Of a stretch of 64,000 nucleotides of DNA, positions 8,201-19,381 are shown piece after piece. The DNA is taken from NCBI RefSeq assembly GCF_031581025.1, contig NZ_JAVLCA010000006.1; one strand, 5' to 3'. Under the pieces are notes generated by a model. The model ran no database searches and was not told the DNA's origin. It was given only the letters and a program-made list of their open reading frames with translations. The translations under genes and the position numbers were made by a program. Position 1 is the first letter of the stretch; the number at the start of each line of letters is the position of its first letter. The DNA is from Salibaculum sp031581025 (lineage in GTDB: Bacteria > Pseudomonadota > Alphaproteobacteria > Rhodobacterales > Rhodobacteraceae).

Positions 8201-9868
8201 TCAGCCCCCCAGTTTCACGTTGTCGATGCCCACGATCCGATCGTAGAGCCAGTAGAGCGCCAGCACCACCACCAGCAGGATCGAGCCAAGCGCGGCCGCA
8301 AGGCCCCAATTGAGCGAACTGGAGATGTGGTAGGCGATCCGGTTCGAGATGAAGACACCGCTTGTGCCGCCGACGATCTCGGGCGTGATGTAGTAGCCGA
8401 TCGACAGGATGAAGACGAGGATCGAGCCCGCCCCGATGCCCGGCACCGATTGCGGGAAGTAGACCCGCCAGAAGGCCACGAAGTTGGTCGCCCCCAGGGA
8501 CTTGGCCGCCCGCAGATAGGACGGGTCGATGGTCTTCATCACCGAGTAGAGCGGCAGGATCATGAAGGGCAAAAGGATATGCGTCATCGCGATGATCGTA
8601 CCGGTCTGGTTGTTCATCAGGATCAATCGGTTGGCATCGTCCACGAAGCCTAGCCAGACGAGGATTTCGTTGATGACCCCCTGTTGCTGCAACAGCACTT
8701 TCCAGGCCGAGGTTCGCACCAGCAGCGAGGTCCAGAACGGCAAGAGCACCAGAATCATCAGGACGTTGGCCGTGCGCAGCGGCAGGTTGGCCAGCAGCCA
8801 GGCCACCGGGTAGCCCAGCAGGATGCAGGACCCGGTGATGACCAGCGACATGAACAGCGTCCGGTTGAAAAGCGTGACGTAGATCTGGCGGTTGTCGGGC
8901 TGTGCCTCGATCCCGTCAGCCCCGAGCTGCATGTCGATGGCGGTCAGGAAATAGCCCGGTGTATAGTTGGGCGAGTAGACGGAAATCGTCCCCCAGACCT
9001 CGGGGTCGAGCCAGTCCTCGTCCAGCTCGCCGAAGGCGGCGCGAAAGGTCGTCTCGGGCAACTGGTCGAGATTGGAAACCACCGCTTGAAGCTGCGCGGC
9101 GCCGGGGCCGTCGTAATCGGCGATGGCGGCGACAGTCTCGGGGTTGCGCAGGTCCATGCCCAGGGCGCCGTAGACCGCTTCCCAGGGCTCTTCTTCGGCG
9201 ACGACATCCTCGTCATCCAGGGCCGTCCAGATGGCGAAGTCGGTATAGGCGGTGGTCGTCCAGGGCAGCAGGTCGATCATGGCTTGCGACGGCACGAAAC
9301 CCACGTCGCCCGGCATCGGGTCACCAACCTGCGCCTCCCACATGTCGCGGCGTTCCTCGAGCAGGCCCGTGCCGCCCGCGCCGTTCATCATGTCGTACCA
9401 GAAATCTGCTTCCTCGAAGACCGGGTCGATCTCTTCCAGCGGGTCCTGAAAGGCTTCGCCGATGTCGTCTACGCTGCGGCCCGAGCTGCGGAACAGCGAC
9501 GACAGACCGGTCTGTTCGTAATTCAGGCGCGAGCCGAGCTTGGTATGTTCCTTGGCCTCGGAGGCGTTGAAGAGGTCGATGAAGAGGTGCTGGAACACCA
9601 GTTCGTCGGGGGCCTCGCCACTGTCAATGTCCCAGTCCTGAACCGCCGCGACGGTGCCGGGCAAGGTGTCCGACACGATCTGGTTCTCGACCGAGCGGAA
9701 CAGCATCGACAGGATCGGGATGATGAAGGTCAGCACCACGAAGAGCAACAAGGGCGCGATCAGCGCAAGAGCGCGCAGCTTTTCTCGCCGCAGGGCCTTG
9801 GCAAGGCTCTGCTTGAGCGGCGAGCCGTCGGCGGCCAGCACCGGGCCGGTATCTGTGCTATCACTCAT
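8201..9868 (-). CDS. ABC transporter permease, PotB-type, with large periplasmic insert
   Basis: First permease of the importer, 555 residues against about 280-300 for PotB. The first helix (about 33-58) is followed by roughly 275 mostly acidic, soluble residues (about 60-335). The remaining permease core then has the EAA loop (RAAKSLGATNFVAFWRVYFP). By topology the insert is predicted to be periplasmic, facing the binding protein. The operon order is potA, binding protein, this gene, then the second permease. Family role: import of polyamines, putrescine-like or related cationic compounds. The actual substrate is undetermined. Confidence 0.87.
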   Translation of the reverse strand: MSDSTDTGPVLAADGSPLKQSLAKALRREKLRALALIAPLLLFVVLTFIIPILSMLFRSVENQIVSDTLPGTVAAVQDWDIDSGEAPDELVFQHLFIDLFNASEAKEHTKLGSRLNYEQTGLSSLFRSSGRSVDDIGEAFQDPLEEIDPVFEEADFWYDMMNGAGGTGLLEERRDMWEAQVGDPMPGDVGFVPSQAMIDLLPWTTTAYTDFAIWTALDDEDVVAEEEPWEAVYGALGMDLRNPETVAAIADYDGPGAAQLQAVVSNLDQLPETTFRAAFGELDEDWLDPEVWGTISVYSPNYTPGYFLTAIDMQLGADGIEAQPDNRQIYVTLFNRTLFMSLVITGSCILLGYPVAWLLANLPLRTANVLMILVLLPFWTSLLVRTSAWKVLLQQQGVINEILVWLGFVDDANRLILMNNQTGTIIAMTHILLPFMILPLYSVMKTIDPSYLRAAKSLGATNFVAFWRVYFPQSVPGIGAGSILVFILSIGYYITPEIVGGTSGVFISNRIAYHISSSLNWGLAAALGSILLVVVLALYWLYDRIVGIDNVKLGG

Positions 9869-9932
9869 CGTTTCCCCGTCGATCTGCCGGTTGTCCGGTC
9901 TGTCTTGTTAAAGGTCCAAACGAATTGGAGGT

Positions 9933-9958
9933 GGAGGGGCCGGATCACCGGCCCCTCC
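9933..9958 (-). other. Intercistronic stem-loop in the pot operon
   Basis: A perfect 11-bp GC-rich stem with a 4-nt loop lies between the binding-protein gene stop and the permease start. No U-run follows it on the minus strand. It is therefore more likely a 3' mRNA-stabilising or partial-attenuation element that raises binding-protein levels over permease levels than a full terminator. Confidence 0.6.
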
Positions 9959-9971
9959 GAAAGCCGAGCCC

Positions 9972-11087
<1,116 letters not shown>

Positions 11088-11177
11088 TTCATACTCCCGT
11101 ATGTCTCCCGGTTCATTGATGTCATGCGAACGGCAACCGGGTTTGGGCCGTTGCGCGCGCGTCATGCCTGTGCGACC

Positions 11178-12278
<1,101 letters not shown>

Positions 12279-12595
12279 GCCGTGTCTCCCTGTTATCTGG
12301 CAGCTTGTCGCTGCACTTGCGTTCCAAGACTAAAGCAATCCGGGGACCGGATTGCAACGGATTAGATGTTCGTCTTTGCCGCAGGCCGGAATTCTCGTCG
12401 TTTGGCCCGCTTTGGGGCAATTTTCAAACATAAAACCCTGCGAAAAGATGCCGCAAAAGTCGTTTTTCCCGCTCCGATGTCGGCGCTTGAACCGCCTGTC
12501 GCGCCCGTTGCGGCCGTTTTCGGGCCGGGCGGGGCGCCATGTCAGGGGCCGGGTAGCCGCGCGTGAACCTGGTTGGGGCACCGCAATACCCACGG
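12279..12595. other. Intergenic region upstream of the pot operon
   Basis: A 317-bp stretch between the potA start and the ureG stop with no convincing gene. It should hold the pot operon promoter on the minus strand. An inverted repeat at 12335-12355 and an AT-richer patch around 12420-12480 are the only visible structure. Confidence 0.5.
12335..12355. promoter_or_regulatory. Candidate operator (21-bp inverted repeat)
   Basis: Perfect 9-bp arms GCAATCCGG/CCGGATTGC around a 3-bp spacer, 57-77 bp upstream of potA. The size and symmetry fit a dimeric helix-turn-helix regulator. It could alternatively be a hairpin in the 5' UTR. No cognate regulator gene is adjacent. Confidence 0.4.
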
Positions 12596-13233
<638 letters not shown>

Positions 13234-13237
<4 letters not shown>

Positions 13238-13866
13238 GTGCGACAGATCCTCACCTCTTGCGTTTCATGGGTCAGCGCGACCAGATCCCCGGCCAGCGCG
13301 CAGCCGCCGAGCGCCTCCAGCGGCGCCTCGGCCGCACGCGTGGCCGCCTCGTGCGAGCGCGGCGCCAGCCGGTGCAGCACCGCCTGCCCCTCGGTCTGGC
13401 CCAGGGGGACCAGGCGGGTGGCGATGGTCACCAGGTTGCCCGTGAAGGCCTGAAGATAGAGCACGATCACGTCGCCCGCCGGCAGGTTCAGCGTCGCCGC
13501 AGCCTCGCCCACCGCCACGGGCAGCAGCCGCGCGGGCATATCGCGCCCGGTGATCCCGGCCACGGTGCGGGCGAAGGCCGCGCCCTGGTCGCGGGCCTCC
13601 TGCAGACGTTCGGCGCAAGGCTGCAGGGCCCGGGCCAGCGCATCCGCTTCGGCGGCCTCGCCCCGCAGGGCATGGGCCAGCAGCACCCCGTCCTGCCATC
13701 CCGCCCCGAAGGCCAGCAAGTTTGCCAGCCAGGTCTCCAACGCGGGGGCATCCGCCACCGTGCCCGCGGCGATGGCCGCCTCCAGCCCGTGGGAATAGGC
13801 GAAGCCCCCCACCGGGAAGGCGGGCGAGAGCCATTGCACCAGCGCCATATGGGCGGGGGACAGCAT
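13234..13866 (-). CDS. ureF: Urease accessory protein UreF
   Basis: Part of the UreD-UreF-UreG maturation complex, and the scaffold that recruits and regulates the UreG GTPase. At 210 residues it is mostly alpha-helical with the family's N-terminal WLSPAFPVGGFAYSHGLE and an RLAPRSHEAA segment near the C-terminus. It overlaps both neighbours (TGATG with ureE, ATGA with ureG), so translation is probably coupled. Confidence 0.95.
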
Positions 13867-14384
13867 CAGCCGTGCCCGTGGTCATGCGTGTGGCCATGAT
13901 CGTGGCCCATGGTGCGCCCCTTGCCGTAGGCCCCGCCCTCGGGGCGGAAGGGGCCGGTCACGGGGGCGAGGTCAGCGCCCAGCCGGGCCAGCATCGCCTC
14001 GATCACCGGGTCGCGGCGGATCGTCAGATGCGCCGTGCCGATCTGGCAGGGGGTGTGCCGGTTGCCGATATGCCAGGCCAGCCGGGCCAGATCGCCGCGC
14101 ACTTCGATCAGCGCCTCGGGCGCGGGTTCGATGGCCACGGCCCGCCCGTCGTCGAGCGCCAGGCCCCAGTGATCGTCCAGGTTGGTCAGCTCTGGCAGGT
14201 CCACCAGAAAGGCCAGCCCGCCCTGCCCGACCAGCCGCTTGCGGCGCAGCAGCCGCCCGTCATAGTCGAGCCGCACGGTATCGGCCACCTCGGCGGCCGG
14301 ATCGGTCAGCACCGCGCGCGCCACGGGCAGGTTGGTGACAGGCAAGTCGGTCACGGGCAGGTCGGTCACGGAAGGATCAGGCAT
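13866..14384 (-). CDS. ureE: Urease nickel metallochaperone UreE
   Basis: Carries nickel to the urease maturation complex. At 172 residues it ends in a short histidine-rich nickel-binding tail (GHDHGHTHDHGHG). The core fits UreE, with a peptide-binding domain followed by a metal-binding ferredoxin-like domain. Unusually, the N-terminus has a tandem VTDLP/VTNLP pentapeptide encoded by a 15-bp DNA repeat, which may be a slippage expansion. An internal start after the repeats cannot be excluded. It starts 9 bp after ureC. Confidence 0.93.
   Translation of the reverse strand: MPDPSVTDLPVTDLPVTNLPVARAVLTDPAAEVADTVRLDYDGRLLRRKRLVGQGGLAFLVDLPELTNLDDHWGLALDDGRAVAIEPAPEALIEVRGDLARLAWHIGNRHTPCQIGTAHLTIRRDPVIEAMLARLGADLAPVTGPFRPEGGAYGKGRTMGHDHGHTHDHGHG
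14325..14369. repeat. 15-bp tandem repeat in the ureE 5' end
   Basis: Three near-identical 15-bp units (consensus GGGCAGGTCGGTCAC on the plus strand) encode VTDLP, VTDLP and VTNLP near the UreE N-terminus. Because the unit is a multiple of three, copy-number change would keep the frame. Confidence 0.75.
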
Positions 14385-14393
14385 CGGGCCCCC

Positions 14394-16100
14394 TCAGAAC
14401 AGGAAATAGCGTTGCGCCAGCGGCAGGTCCTCGGCCGGGGCGCAGGTCAGCACCGCGCCATCGGCGCGCACCTCGTAGGTCTCGGGGTCCACCTCGACCT
14501 CGGGGGTCAGGCTGTTGTGGATCATGTCGCGCTTGCCGATGCTGCGGGTGTTGGTGGCCGGCAGCGTATCCTTGGCCAGCCCCAGCGCGGCGCCGATCCC
14601 GTCCTCGTGGGCCGCGGTGCTGACAAATGTCACCGAAGAGCGTTCGCGCGCGCGGCCCAGCGCCCCGAACATGGGCCGGGCGTGGACCGGCTCGGCCGGG
14701 ATCGAGCCGTTGGAATCGCCCATCTGCGCCATGACGATGGACCCGCCCATCAGCACCATCTCGGGCTTGGCGCCGAAAAAGGCCCGGTCCCAGAGGCAGA
14801 GGTCGGCGCGCTTGCCCACCTCGATGCTGCCGATATGCGCGCTCAACCCGTGCACGATGGCCGGGTTGATGGTGTATTTGGCGATATAGCGCTTGGCCCG
14901 GGCGTTGTCGTTCTCGCCGGTTTCCTCCGCCAGGCGGCCACGCTGGCGGCGCATCTTGTCGGCGGTCTGCCAGGTCCGCACGATGACCTCGCCCACCCGG
15001 CCCATGGCCTGGCTGTCCGACGAGATCACCGAAAAGGCCCCGATGTCGTGCAGGATATCCTCGGCGGCGATGGTCTCGCGCCGGATGCGGCTCTCGGCAA
15101 AGGCGACATCCTCGGGAATCGCCTTGTCCAGGTGGTGGCAGACCATCAGCATGTCGAGGTGTTCCTCGATCGTGTTGACGGTATAGGGCATGGTCGGATT
15201 GGTCGACGAGGGCAGCACATTCTGCGTGCCCACGACCTTCATGATGTCGGGCGCGTGGCCGCCGCCCGCGCCCTCGGTGTGGTAGGCATGGATGGCGCGG
15301 CCCTTGAAGGCGGCCAGCGTGTTCTCGACGAAGCCGCTCTCGTTGAGGGTGTCGGTGTGGATCATGACCTGCACGTCCATGTCCTCGGCCACGGTCAGGC
15401 AGCAGTCGATGGCCCCGGGCGTGGTGCCCCAGTCCTCGTGCAGCTTGAGCGCGGCCGCCCCGGCGCGCACCTGTTCGGCCAGCGCGTCGGGCAGGCTGGC
15501 GTTGCCCTTGCCCGCGAAGGCCAGGTTCATGGGCAGCGCATCGGCGGCCTGCAACATGCGCCCGATGTGCCAGGGACCGGGCGTGCAGGTGGTCGCCAGC
15601 GTGCCATGGGCCGGGCCGGTGCCGCCGCCCAGCATGGTGGTGATGCCCGAATGCAGCGCGTCATCGATCTGTTGCGGACAGATGAAATGGATATGCGCAT
15701 CGAAGCCCCCGGCGGTGAGGATCTTGCCCTCGCCCGCGATGGCCTCGGTGCCCGGTCCGATGACGATGTCCACATCGGGCTGGGTGTCGGGGTTGCCAGC
15801 CTTGCCGATGGCCGCGATGCGGCCACCCTTCAGCCCGACGTCGGCCTTGTAGATGCCGGTATGGTCGAGGATCAGCGCATTGGTGATGACGGTATCCACA
15901 GCGCCTGCCGCGCGGGTCGCCTGGGATTGGCCCATGCCGTCGCGGATGACCTTGCCGCCGCCGAACTTGACCTCTTCGCCATAGGTGGTGAGATCCTGCT
16001 CGACCTCGATCACCAGCTCGGTGTCGGCCAGCCGCAGCCTGTCGCCCGTGGTGGGGCCGTACATGCCGGCATAGGCGGCGCGGGAAAGCGTACGTGCCAT
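14394..16100 (-). CDS. ureC: Urease alpha subunit
   Basis: Catalytic subunit of urease (urea to ammonia and carbamate), 568 residues as usual. Active-site elements visible include the HIHF nickel ligands, ALKLHEDWG with the carbamylated lysine, and HAYHTEGAGGGHAPD containing nickel-ligand and flap histidines. The flap MVCHHLD carries the mobile catalytic histidine region. The start overlaps the ureB stop (TGATG). It works as the (UreABC)3 complex in the cytoplasm. Confidence 0.98.
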   Translation of the reverse strand: MARTLSRAAYAGMYGPTTGDRLRLADTELVIEVEQDLTTYGEEVKFGGGKVIRDGMGQSQATRAAGAVDTVITNALILDHTGIYKADVGLKGGRIAAIGKAGNPDTQPDVDIVIGPGTEAIAGEGKILTAGGFDAHIHFICPQQIDDALHSGITTMLGGGTGPAHGTLATTCTPGPWHIGRMLQAADALPMNLAFAGKGNASLPDALAEQVRAGAAALKLHEDWGTTPGAIDCCLTVAEDMDVQVMIHTDTLNESGFVENTLAAFKGRAIHAYHTEGAGGGHAPDIMKVVGTQNVLPSSTNPTMPYTVNTIEEHLDMLMVCHHLDKAIPEDVAFAESRIRRETIAAEDILHDIGAFSVISSDSQAMGRVGEVIVRTWQTADKMRRQRGRLAEETGENDNARAKRYIAKYTINPAIVHGLSAHIGSIEVGKRADLCLWDRAFFGAKPEMVLMGGSIVMAQMGDSNGSIPAEPVHARPMFGALGRARERSSVTFVSTAAHEDGIGAALGLAKDTLPATNTRSIGKRDMIHNSLTPEVEVDPETYEVRADGAVLTCAPAEDLPLAQRYFLF

Positions 16101-16405
16101 CAGAGGTCCCCCATCACCTGCTGGTTGAAGCCGAAGACCCGCCGCGCCCCGCCGTAGGGGACAAGGCGCACCTCGCGGGTCTGGCCCGGCTCGAAGCGCA
16201 CCGCGGTGCCCGCGGGAATGTCCAGCCGCTGGCCGCGGGCGGCGGCACGGTCGAAGTCCAACCCGGAATTGGCCTCGGCAAAGTGGTAGTGGCTGCCCAC
16301 CTGCACAGGCCGGTCGCCGGTATTGGCGACCTCCAGCACCGTGACCTCGGCGCCCGCGTTCAGGGTGATCTCGCCCTCGGCGGGAAACAGCTCTCCAGGG
16401 ATCAT
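16100..16405 (-). CDS. ureB: Urease beta subunit
   Basis: Structural subunit of 101 residues beginning MIPGELFPAEGEITLNAG, with the family's GSHYHFAEAN and GGARRVFGFN motifs. The start at 16405 is fixed by homology and by an ATGA overlap with the stop of the small upstream ORF at 16402-16560. The much longer in-frame upstream extension (to 16915) is out-of-frame sequence of ureA and is not coding. Confidence 0.96.
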   Translation of the reverse strand: MIPGELFPAEGEITLNAGAEVTVLEVANTGDRPVQVGSHYHFAEANSGLDFDRAAARGQRLDIPAGTAVRFEPGQTREVRLVPYGGARRVFGFNQQVMGDL

Positions 16406-16560
16406 TTGCGGCCCCGCCCGAGGACGTAGCCGCCCGCCAGCGCCAGCAGCCCGACCAGCACCAGCCAGGCCGCGTCGCTGCCGTGCGGGTGCATGTGCGC
16501 GCCGGTATGGGCCTGCGCCAGGCCCGGCAGGATCAGCAGAAGAGGCAGAAGAAAACGCAT
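16402..16560 (-). CDS. Small His-containing membrane peptide in the urease operon
   Basis: A 52-residue ORF between ureA and ureB. It has a signal peptide (MRFLLPLLLILPGLAQA), then a short His-rich stretch (HTGAHMHPHG), then one hydrophobic helix (about 31-47) and a basic end (GRGRK). It starts 21 bp after ureA, and its stop overlaps the ureB ATG (ATGA), so it looks translated and coupled. The signal plus HTG start recalls the beginning of HupE/UreJ nickel permeases, but the rest of that family is absent. It could be a small periplasmic nickel-binding peptide or a permease remnant. The function is unknown. Confidence 0.75.
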   Translation of the reverse strand: MRFLLPLLLILPGLAQAHTGAHMHPHGSDAAWLVLVGLLALAGGYVLGRGRK

Positions 16561-16581
16561 GGGATCGGTCCTTTTTCCAGG

Positions 16582-16884
16582 TCAGCGGATGGGGTCGTGA
16601 ACGGTCACCAGCTTGGTGCCGTCGGGAAAGGTGGCCTCGACCTTGACCGAGGGGATCATCTCGGGGATGCCGGCCATGCAGTCCTCGGCCGTGACGACAT
16701 GCGCGCCCGCCTCCATGAGGTCGGCCACGCTGCGGCCCTCGCGCGCGCCCTCGACCACGAAATCCGAGATCAGCGCGATGGCCTCGGGGTGGTTGAGCTT
16801 GACGCCACGGGCCTTGCGGCCGCGGGCCACCATGGCGGCGACCGAGATCAGCAGCTTGTCCTTTTCGCGGTGGGTCAGGTTCAT
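16582..16884 (-). CDS. ureA: Urease gamma subunit
   Basis: Smallest urease structural subunit, exactly 100 residues, starting MNLTHREKDKLLIS with the conserved KLNHPEA and the VTVHDPIR end. It lies 27 bp downstream of ureD, followed by the 52-residue peptide ORF and then ureB. Separate ureA and ureB genes are the usual bacterial arrangement. Confidence 0.97.
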   Translation of the reverse strand: MNLTHREKDKLLISVAAMVARGRKARGVKLNHPEAIALISDFVVEGAREGRSVADLMEAGAHVVTAEDCMAGIPEMIPSVKVEATFPDGTKLVTVHDPIR

Positions 16885-16911
16885 CGCGGGGGCTCTCCTG
16901 TCGGGTGGGGA

Positions 16912-17730
16912 TCATGTTTGCCAGACGCGCGGCAGCGGGCCGGGGCGCAGAACCGCCAGCAGCCGCGCGACCTGACGGCGCAGCGACCAGCCGTCGTCGG
17001 CCAACAGCCGGATCATCAGCTTGCCGTCGAAGGCCGAAGCGCCGCCGCGGGTGCCCGGCTCGTCAAGCGCGGCGCGCACGGGGGCCAGCGCATCCGCCGC
17101 GCCGGGGGCGACCAGCGCCAGCGTGGCGAGGGCGCGCGCGCCCTCCAGCACCGCCGGTCCGGCGGTCAGCGCCGCGGGGGTCAGATGCAGCGGCTCGACC
17201 AGCACCGGCTGGCCTGCGCGCATCACGCGGCGGGTGTCGCGCAGGTGCAGCGTGGCGGGATGCTCGCCCATGGCCGCCCGGCCCAGCACTAGCATCTCCA
17301 GCATCAGGCAGGTGGCATCGGCGGCCAGGTCGATCCGGGTCTCGCGCATCAGCTGGCTGTGATCGAAAAGGATCGTCTCCTGCGGCAGCCAGTCCAGATG
17401 CGCCCCGGGGCCCACCGCGTGCCGCACCGTCACCGCCGCCGCGCCGCCGGGGCTGCGATAGGCGCGCTCGGCGGTCTGGGTGGTGCCGCCGGCCCGCACG
17501 CCCGCGCCCAGCTCGATGCCGCAGGTCATCCGGTCGCCCCCGGTCAACCCGCCCGACGTGTTCAAAAAGACAACCTCGGGGCCCGCCTCGCCGGCATGCA
17601 CGAAGGCCTTGGCCGAGCCCGACTGGTGCAACCGCTCCAGACGGCCGCGATCCGGCCCGGCGCGCAGGACGACACGGGCGGCGCCGTGGCTGCGCTCGGA
17701 CGGCAGCACCGGGGCGGTCTGGAGGGTCAT
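16912..17730 (-). CDS. ureD: Urease accessory protein UreD
   Basis: Maturation factor that binds apo-urease and tunnels nickel from UreG/UreF. It has 272 residues. The ATG at 17730 is preferred over 17748 because the ribosome-binding site AAGGAG sits 7-12 bp upstream of it, inside the longer reading. Family features seen are FVHAGEAGPEVVFLNTSGGLTGGDRM, YRSPGGAA and LPQETILFD. It is the first gene of the operon. Confidence 0.95.
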   Translation of the reverse strand: MTLQTAPVLPSERSHGAARVVLRAGPDRGRLERLHQSGSAKAFVHAGEAGPEVVFLNTSGGLTGGDRMTCGIELGAGVRAGGTTQTAERAYRSPGGAAAVTVRHAVGPGAHLDWLPQETILFDHSQLMRETRIDLAADATCLMLEMLVLGRAAMGEHPATLHLRDTRRVMRAGQPVLVEPLHLTPAALTAGPAVLEGARALATLALVAPGAADALAPVRAALDEPGTRGGASAFDGKLMIRLLADDGWSLRRQVARLLAVLRPGPLPRVWQT

Positions 17731-18132
17731 TTCAAACTCCTTCGGCAACTGCGCCCGACCCTATCGCCCTCCGCCCGCGCCACCACCGTTGGCCTCCCCT
17801 GCCAAGGGCTGACAGGACGGCGTCCAGCAAATATGACTATTTTTTAAGCGCACAGCCCAATGGATGGTCACTGACTTGACGAAGTCGCGGGATGCTGCGG
17901 CGACCGGCTCAGATTCAGGTCGCGACAGCGCCGTATCAGGATCACCGCGATTGAGAGAACCTGACGCGCAACAGCACAGGGACCGCGCCCACGTGTTGGC
18001 CATCACGGTTGGCGTCAGCAATACGCGGAAAGGCCCCGGCCAGGGCACCGGCACGGCGTTGTGCCAACCGGGATTCGAGCAGTCAGGCGCGGTGTCAGGA
18101 CCAAGCCCCGCGAACGGTCAAGAAGAAGGATG
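17731..18132. other. Intergenic region between ureD and tRNA-Leu
   Basis: About 400 bp with no supported gene. It must carry the urease promoter on the minus strand. An AT-rich patch at 17828-17850 is the best place for it, but I cannot assign clear -35/-10 boxes or an NtrC site. Confidence 0.5.
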
Positions 18133-18221
18133 TCTGGTGCGGTCGAGAAGACTCGAACTTCCACGGGTGTTACCCCACAGCGACCTCAACGCTGCGCGTC
18201 TACCAATTCCGCCACGACCGC
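18133..18221 (-). tRNA. tRNA-Leu (anticodon GAG)
   Basis: Complete class II tRNA on the minus strand: acceptor GCGGTCG/CGACCGC, discriminator A, encoded CCA, anticodon loop TTGAGGT giving GAG (Leu), a long variable arm and a GTTCGAGTC T-loop. Confidence 0.97.
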
Positions 18222-18424
18222 ACTGTCACAGGCTTGGTGAACAGGTCTTTAGACAAAGCCCCGCCGCACCTCAAGGTCGAATTTTCAGCACGCCCCCGGA
18301 TTCTTCACGAAATGCCGGCGTACACACCACCACAGCCTCGGCGGGCCTCTGAAGCCCATGCGCCGGACAGCACTGCAATCGCCCGCGCCGCCGCAACGTG
18401 GGCCGCTGAGCACGACCGCGGCAT

Positions 18425-18454
18425 TGGTGGCGCTGGACATCCCGGCGCATTATG
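18425..18454 (+). promoter_or_regulatory. Possible sigma-70 promoter for the small ORF and lipB
   Basis: TTGGTG, an 18-bp spacer and CATTAT lie about 30 bp upstream of the ORF at 18486. The match to consensus is moderate and unsupported by anything else. Confidence 0.3.
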
Positions 18455-18485
18455 TAGCCATGATGAAACGGAAAAGGAGGAAGAA

Positions 18486-18653
18486 ATGGGGCTGATGCGG
18501 CTGGCCGATGCCATGCGCGAGGTGGGCGACACGCGCGGCGCGCAGGTGCACCGCGTGCACTTGGTGGCCTTCGACCAGGTGCGCGCGGCCCGGCGCGAGG
18601 GCGACCGCACCAATCTGCCCAAGGTAAAGGAGGCGGGGCTGCTGCCCCGGTAA
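18486..18653 (+). CDS. Small hypothetical protein (55 residues)
   Basis: A short ORF with an excellent ribosome-binding site (AAAAGGAGG, 5-6 bp before the ATG), 4 bp upstream of lipB. The product begins MGLMRLADAMREVGD and is charged, Arg-rich and soluble, with no signal or membrane helix. I recognise no domain. The close spacing to lipB and strong initiation signal argue that it is real, perhaps a coupled leader of lipB. Confidence 0.6.
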   Translation: MGLMRLADAMREVGDTRGAQVHRVHLVAFDQVRAARREGDRTNLPKVKEAGLLPR

Positions 18654-18657
18654 ACGC

Positions 18658-19308
18658 ATGGTCGAATGGATCACCACGGACGGGCTGACCAGTTACGCCG
18701 CCGCCGTCACCTTCATGGAGGACCGCGCCACCGCCATCGCCGAAGGCCGCGCCGGGGAATGCATCTGGCTGGTCGAGCACCCGCCGCTCTATACTGCGGG
18801 CACCAGTGCGCGGCCTGCCGACCTTGTCGATCCGGACCGGTTCGAGGTGCATCAGAGCAAGCGCGGCGGGCAGTATACCTATCACGGCCCCGGTCAGCGC
18901 GTGGCCTATGTCATGCTGGACGTGGGCCGGCGGGGCCGCGACGTGCGCTGCTTCGTGCGCGACCTCGAAGCCTGGGTCATCGCCACGCTGGAGGATTTCA
19001 ACATCAAGGGCGAGGTGCGCCCCGGTCGCGTCGGTGTCTGGGTGCAGCGGCCCGAGAAACCACTGCTGTCCGATGGCAGCCCGCGCGAAGACAAGATCGC
19101 CGCCATCGGCATCCGCTTGCGCAAATGGGTCAGCTTCCACGGCATCAGCCTGAACGTGGACCCGGACCTCGACCATTTCAGCGGAATCGTGCCCTGCGGC
19201 ATCTCCGATCACGGGGTGACCTCGCTGGTGGACCTGGGCCTGCCGGTGACCATGGCGGATCTGGACCTGGCCCTGCGCAGCAACTTCGACAGCGTCTTCG
19301 GCGACTGA
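18658..19308 (+). CDS. lipB: Octanoyl-[acyl carrier protein]:protein octanoyltransferase
   Basis: Transfers octanoate from ACP to lipoyl domains, the first step of lipoate assembly. It has 216 residues, with the RGGQYTYHGPGQ motif at 69-80, Lys146 in DKIAAIGIR and the thioester-forming Cys180 in GIVPCGI, the expected catalytic dyad. The ATG is 4 bp after the 55-residue ORF. Confidence 0.96.
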   Translation: MVEWITTDGLTSYAAAVTFMEDRATAIAEGRAGECIWLVEHPPLYTAGTSARPADLVDPDRFEVHQSKRGGQYTYHGPGQRVAYVMLDVGRRGRDVRCFVRDLEAWVIATLEDFNIKGEVRPGRVGVWVQRPEKPLLSDGSPREDKIAAIGIRLRKWVSFHGISLNVDPDLDHFSGIVPCGISDHGVTSLVDLGLPVTMADLDLALRSNFDSVFGD

Positions 19309-19381
19309 GGCGGGCAGAGGCACCGCAGGGCATAGGCCTGCCTGGCTGTCGGATCGCGGTGACGGCCTGCTCCTGCACGAT

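Noticed and set aside
16406..16915. Long N-terminal extension of ureB.
   Set aside because: It is the out-of-frame reading of ureA and the small peptide ORF. The UreB family start at 16405 has a coupled ATGA overlap.
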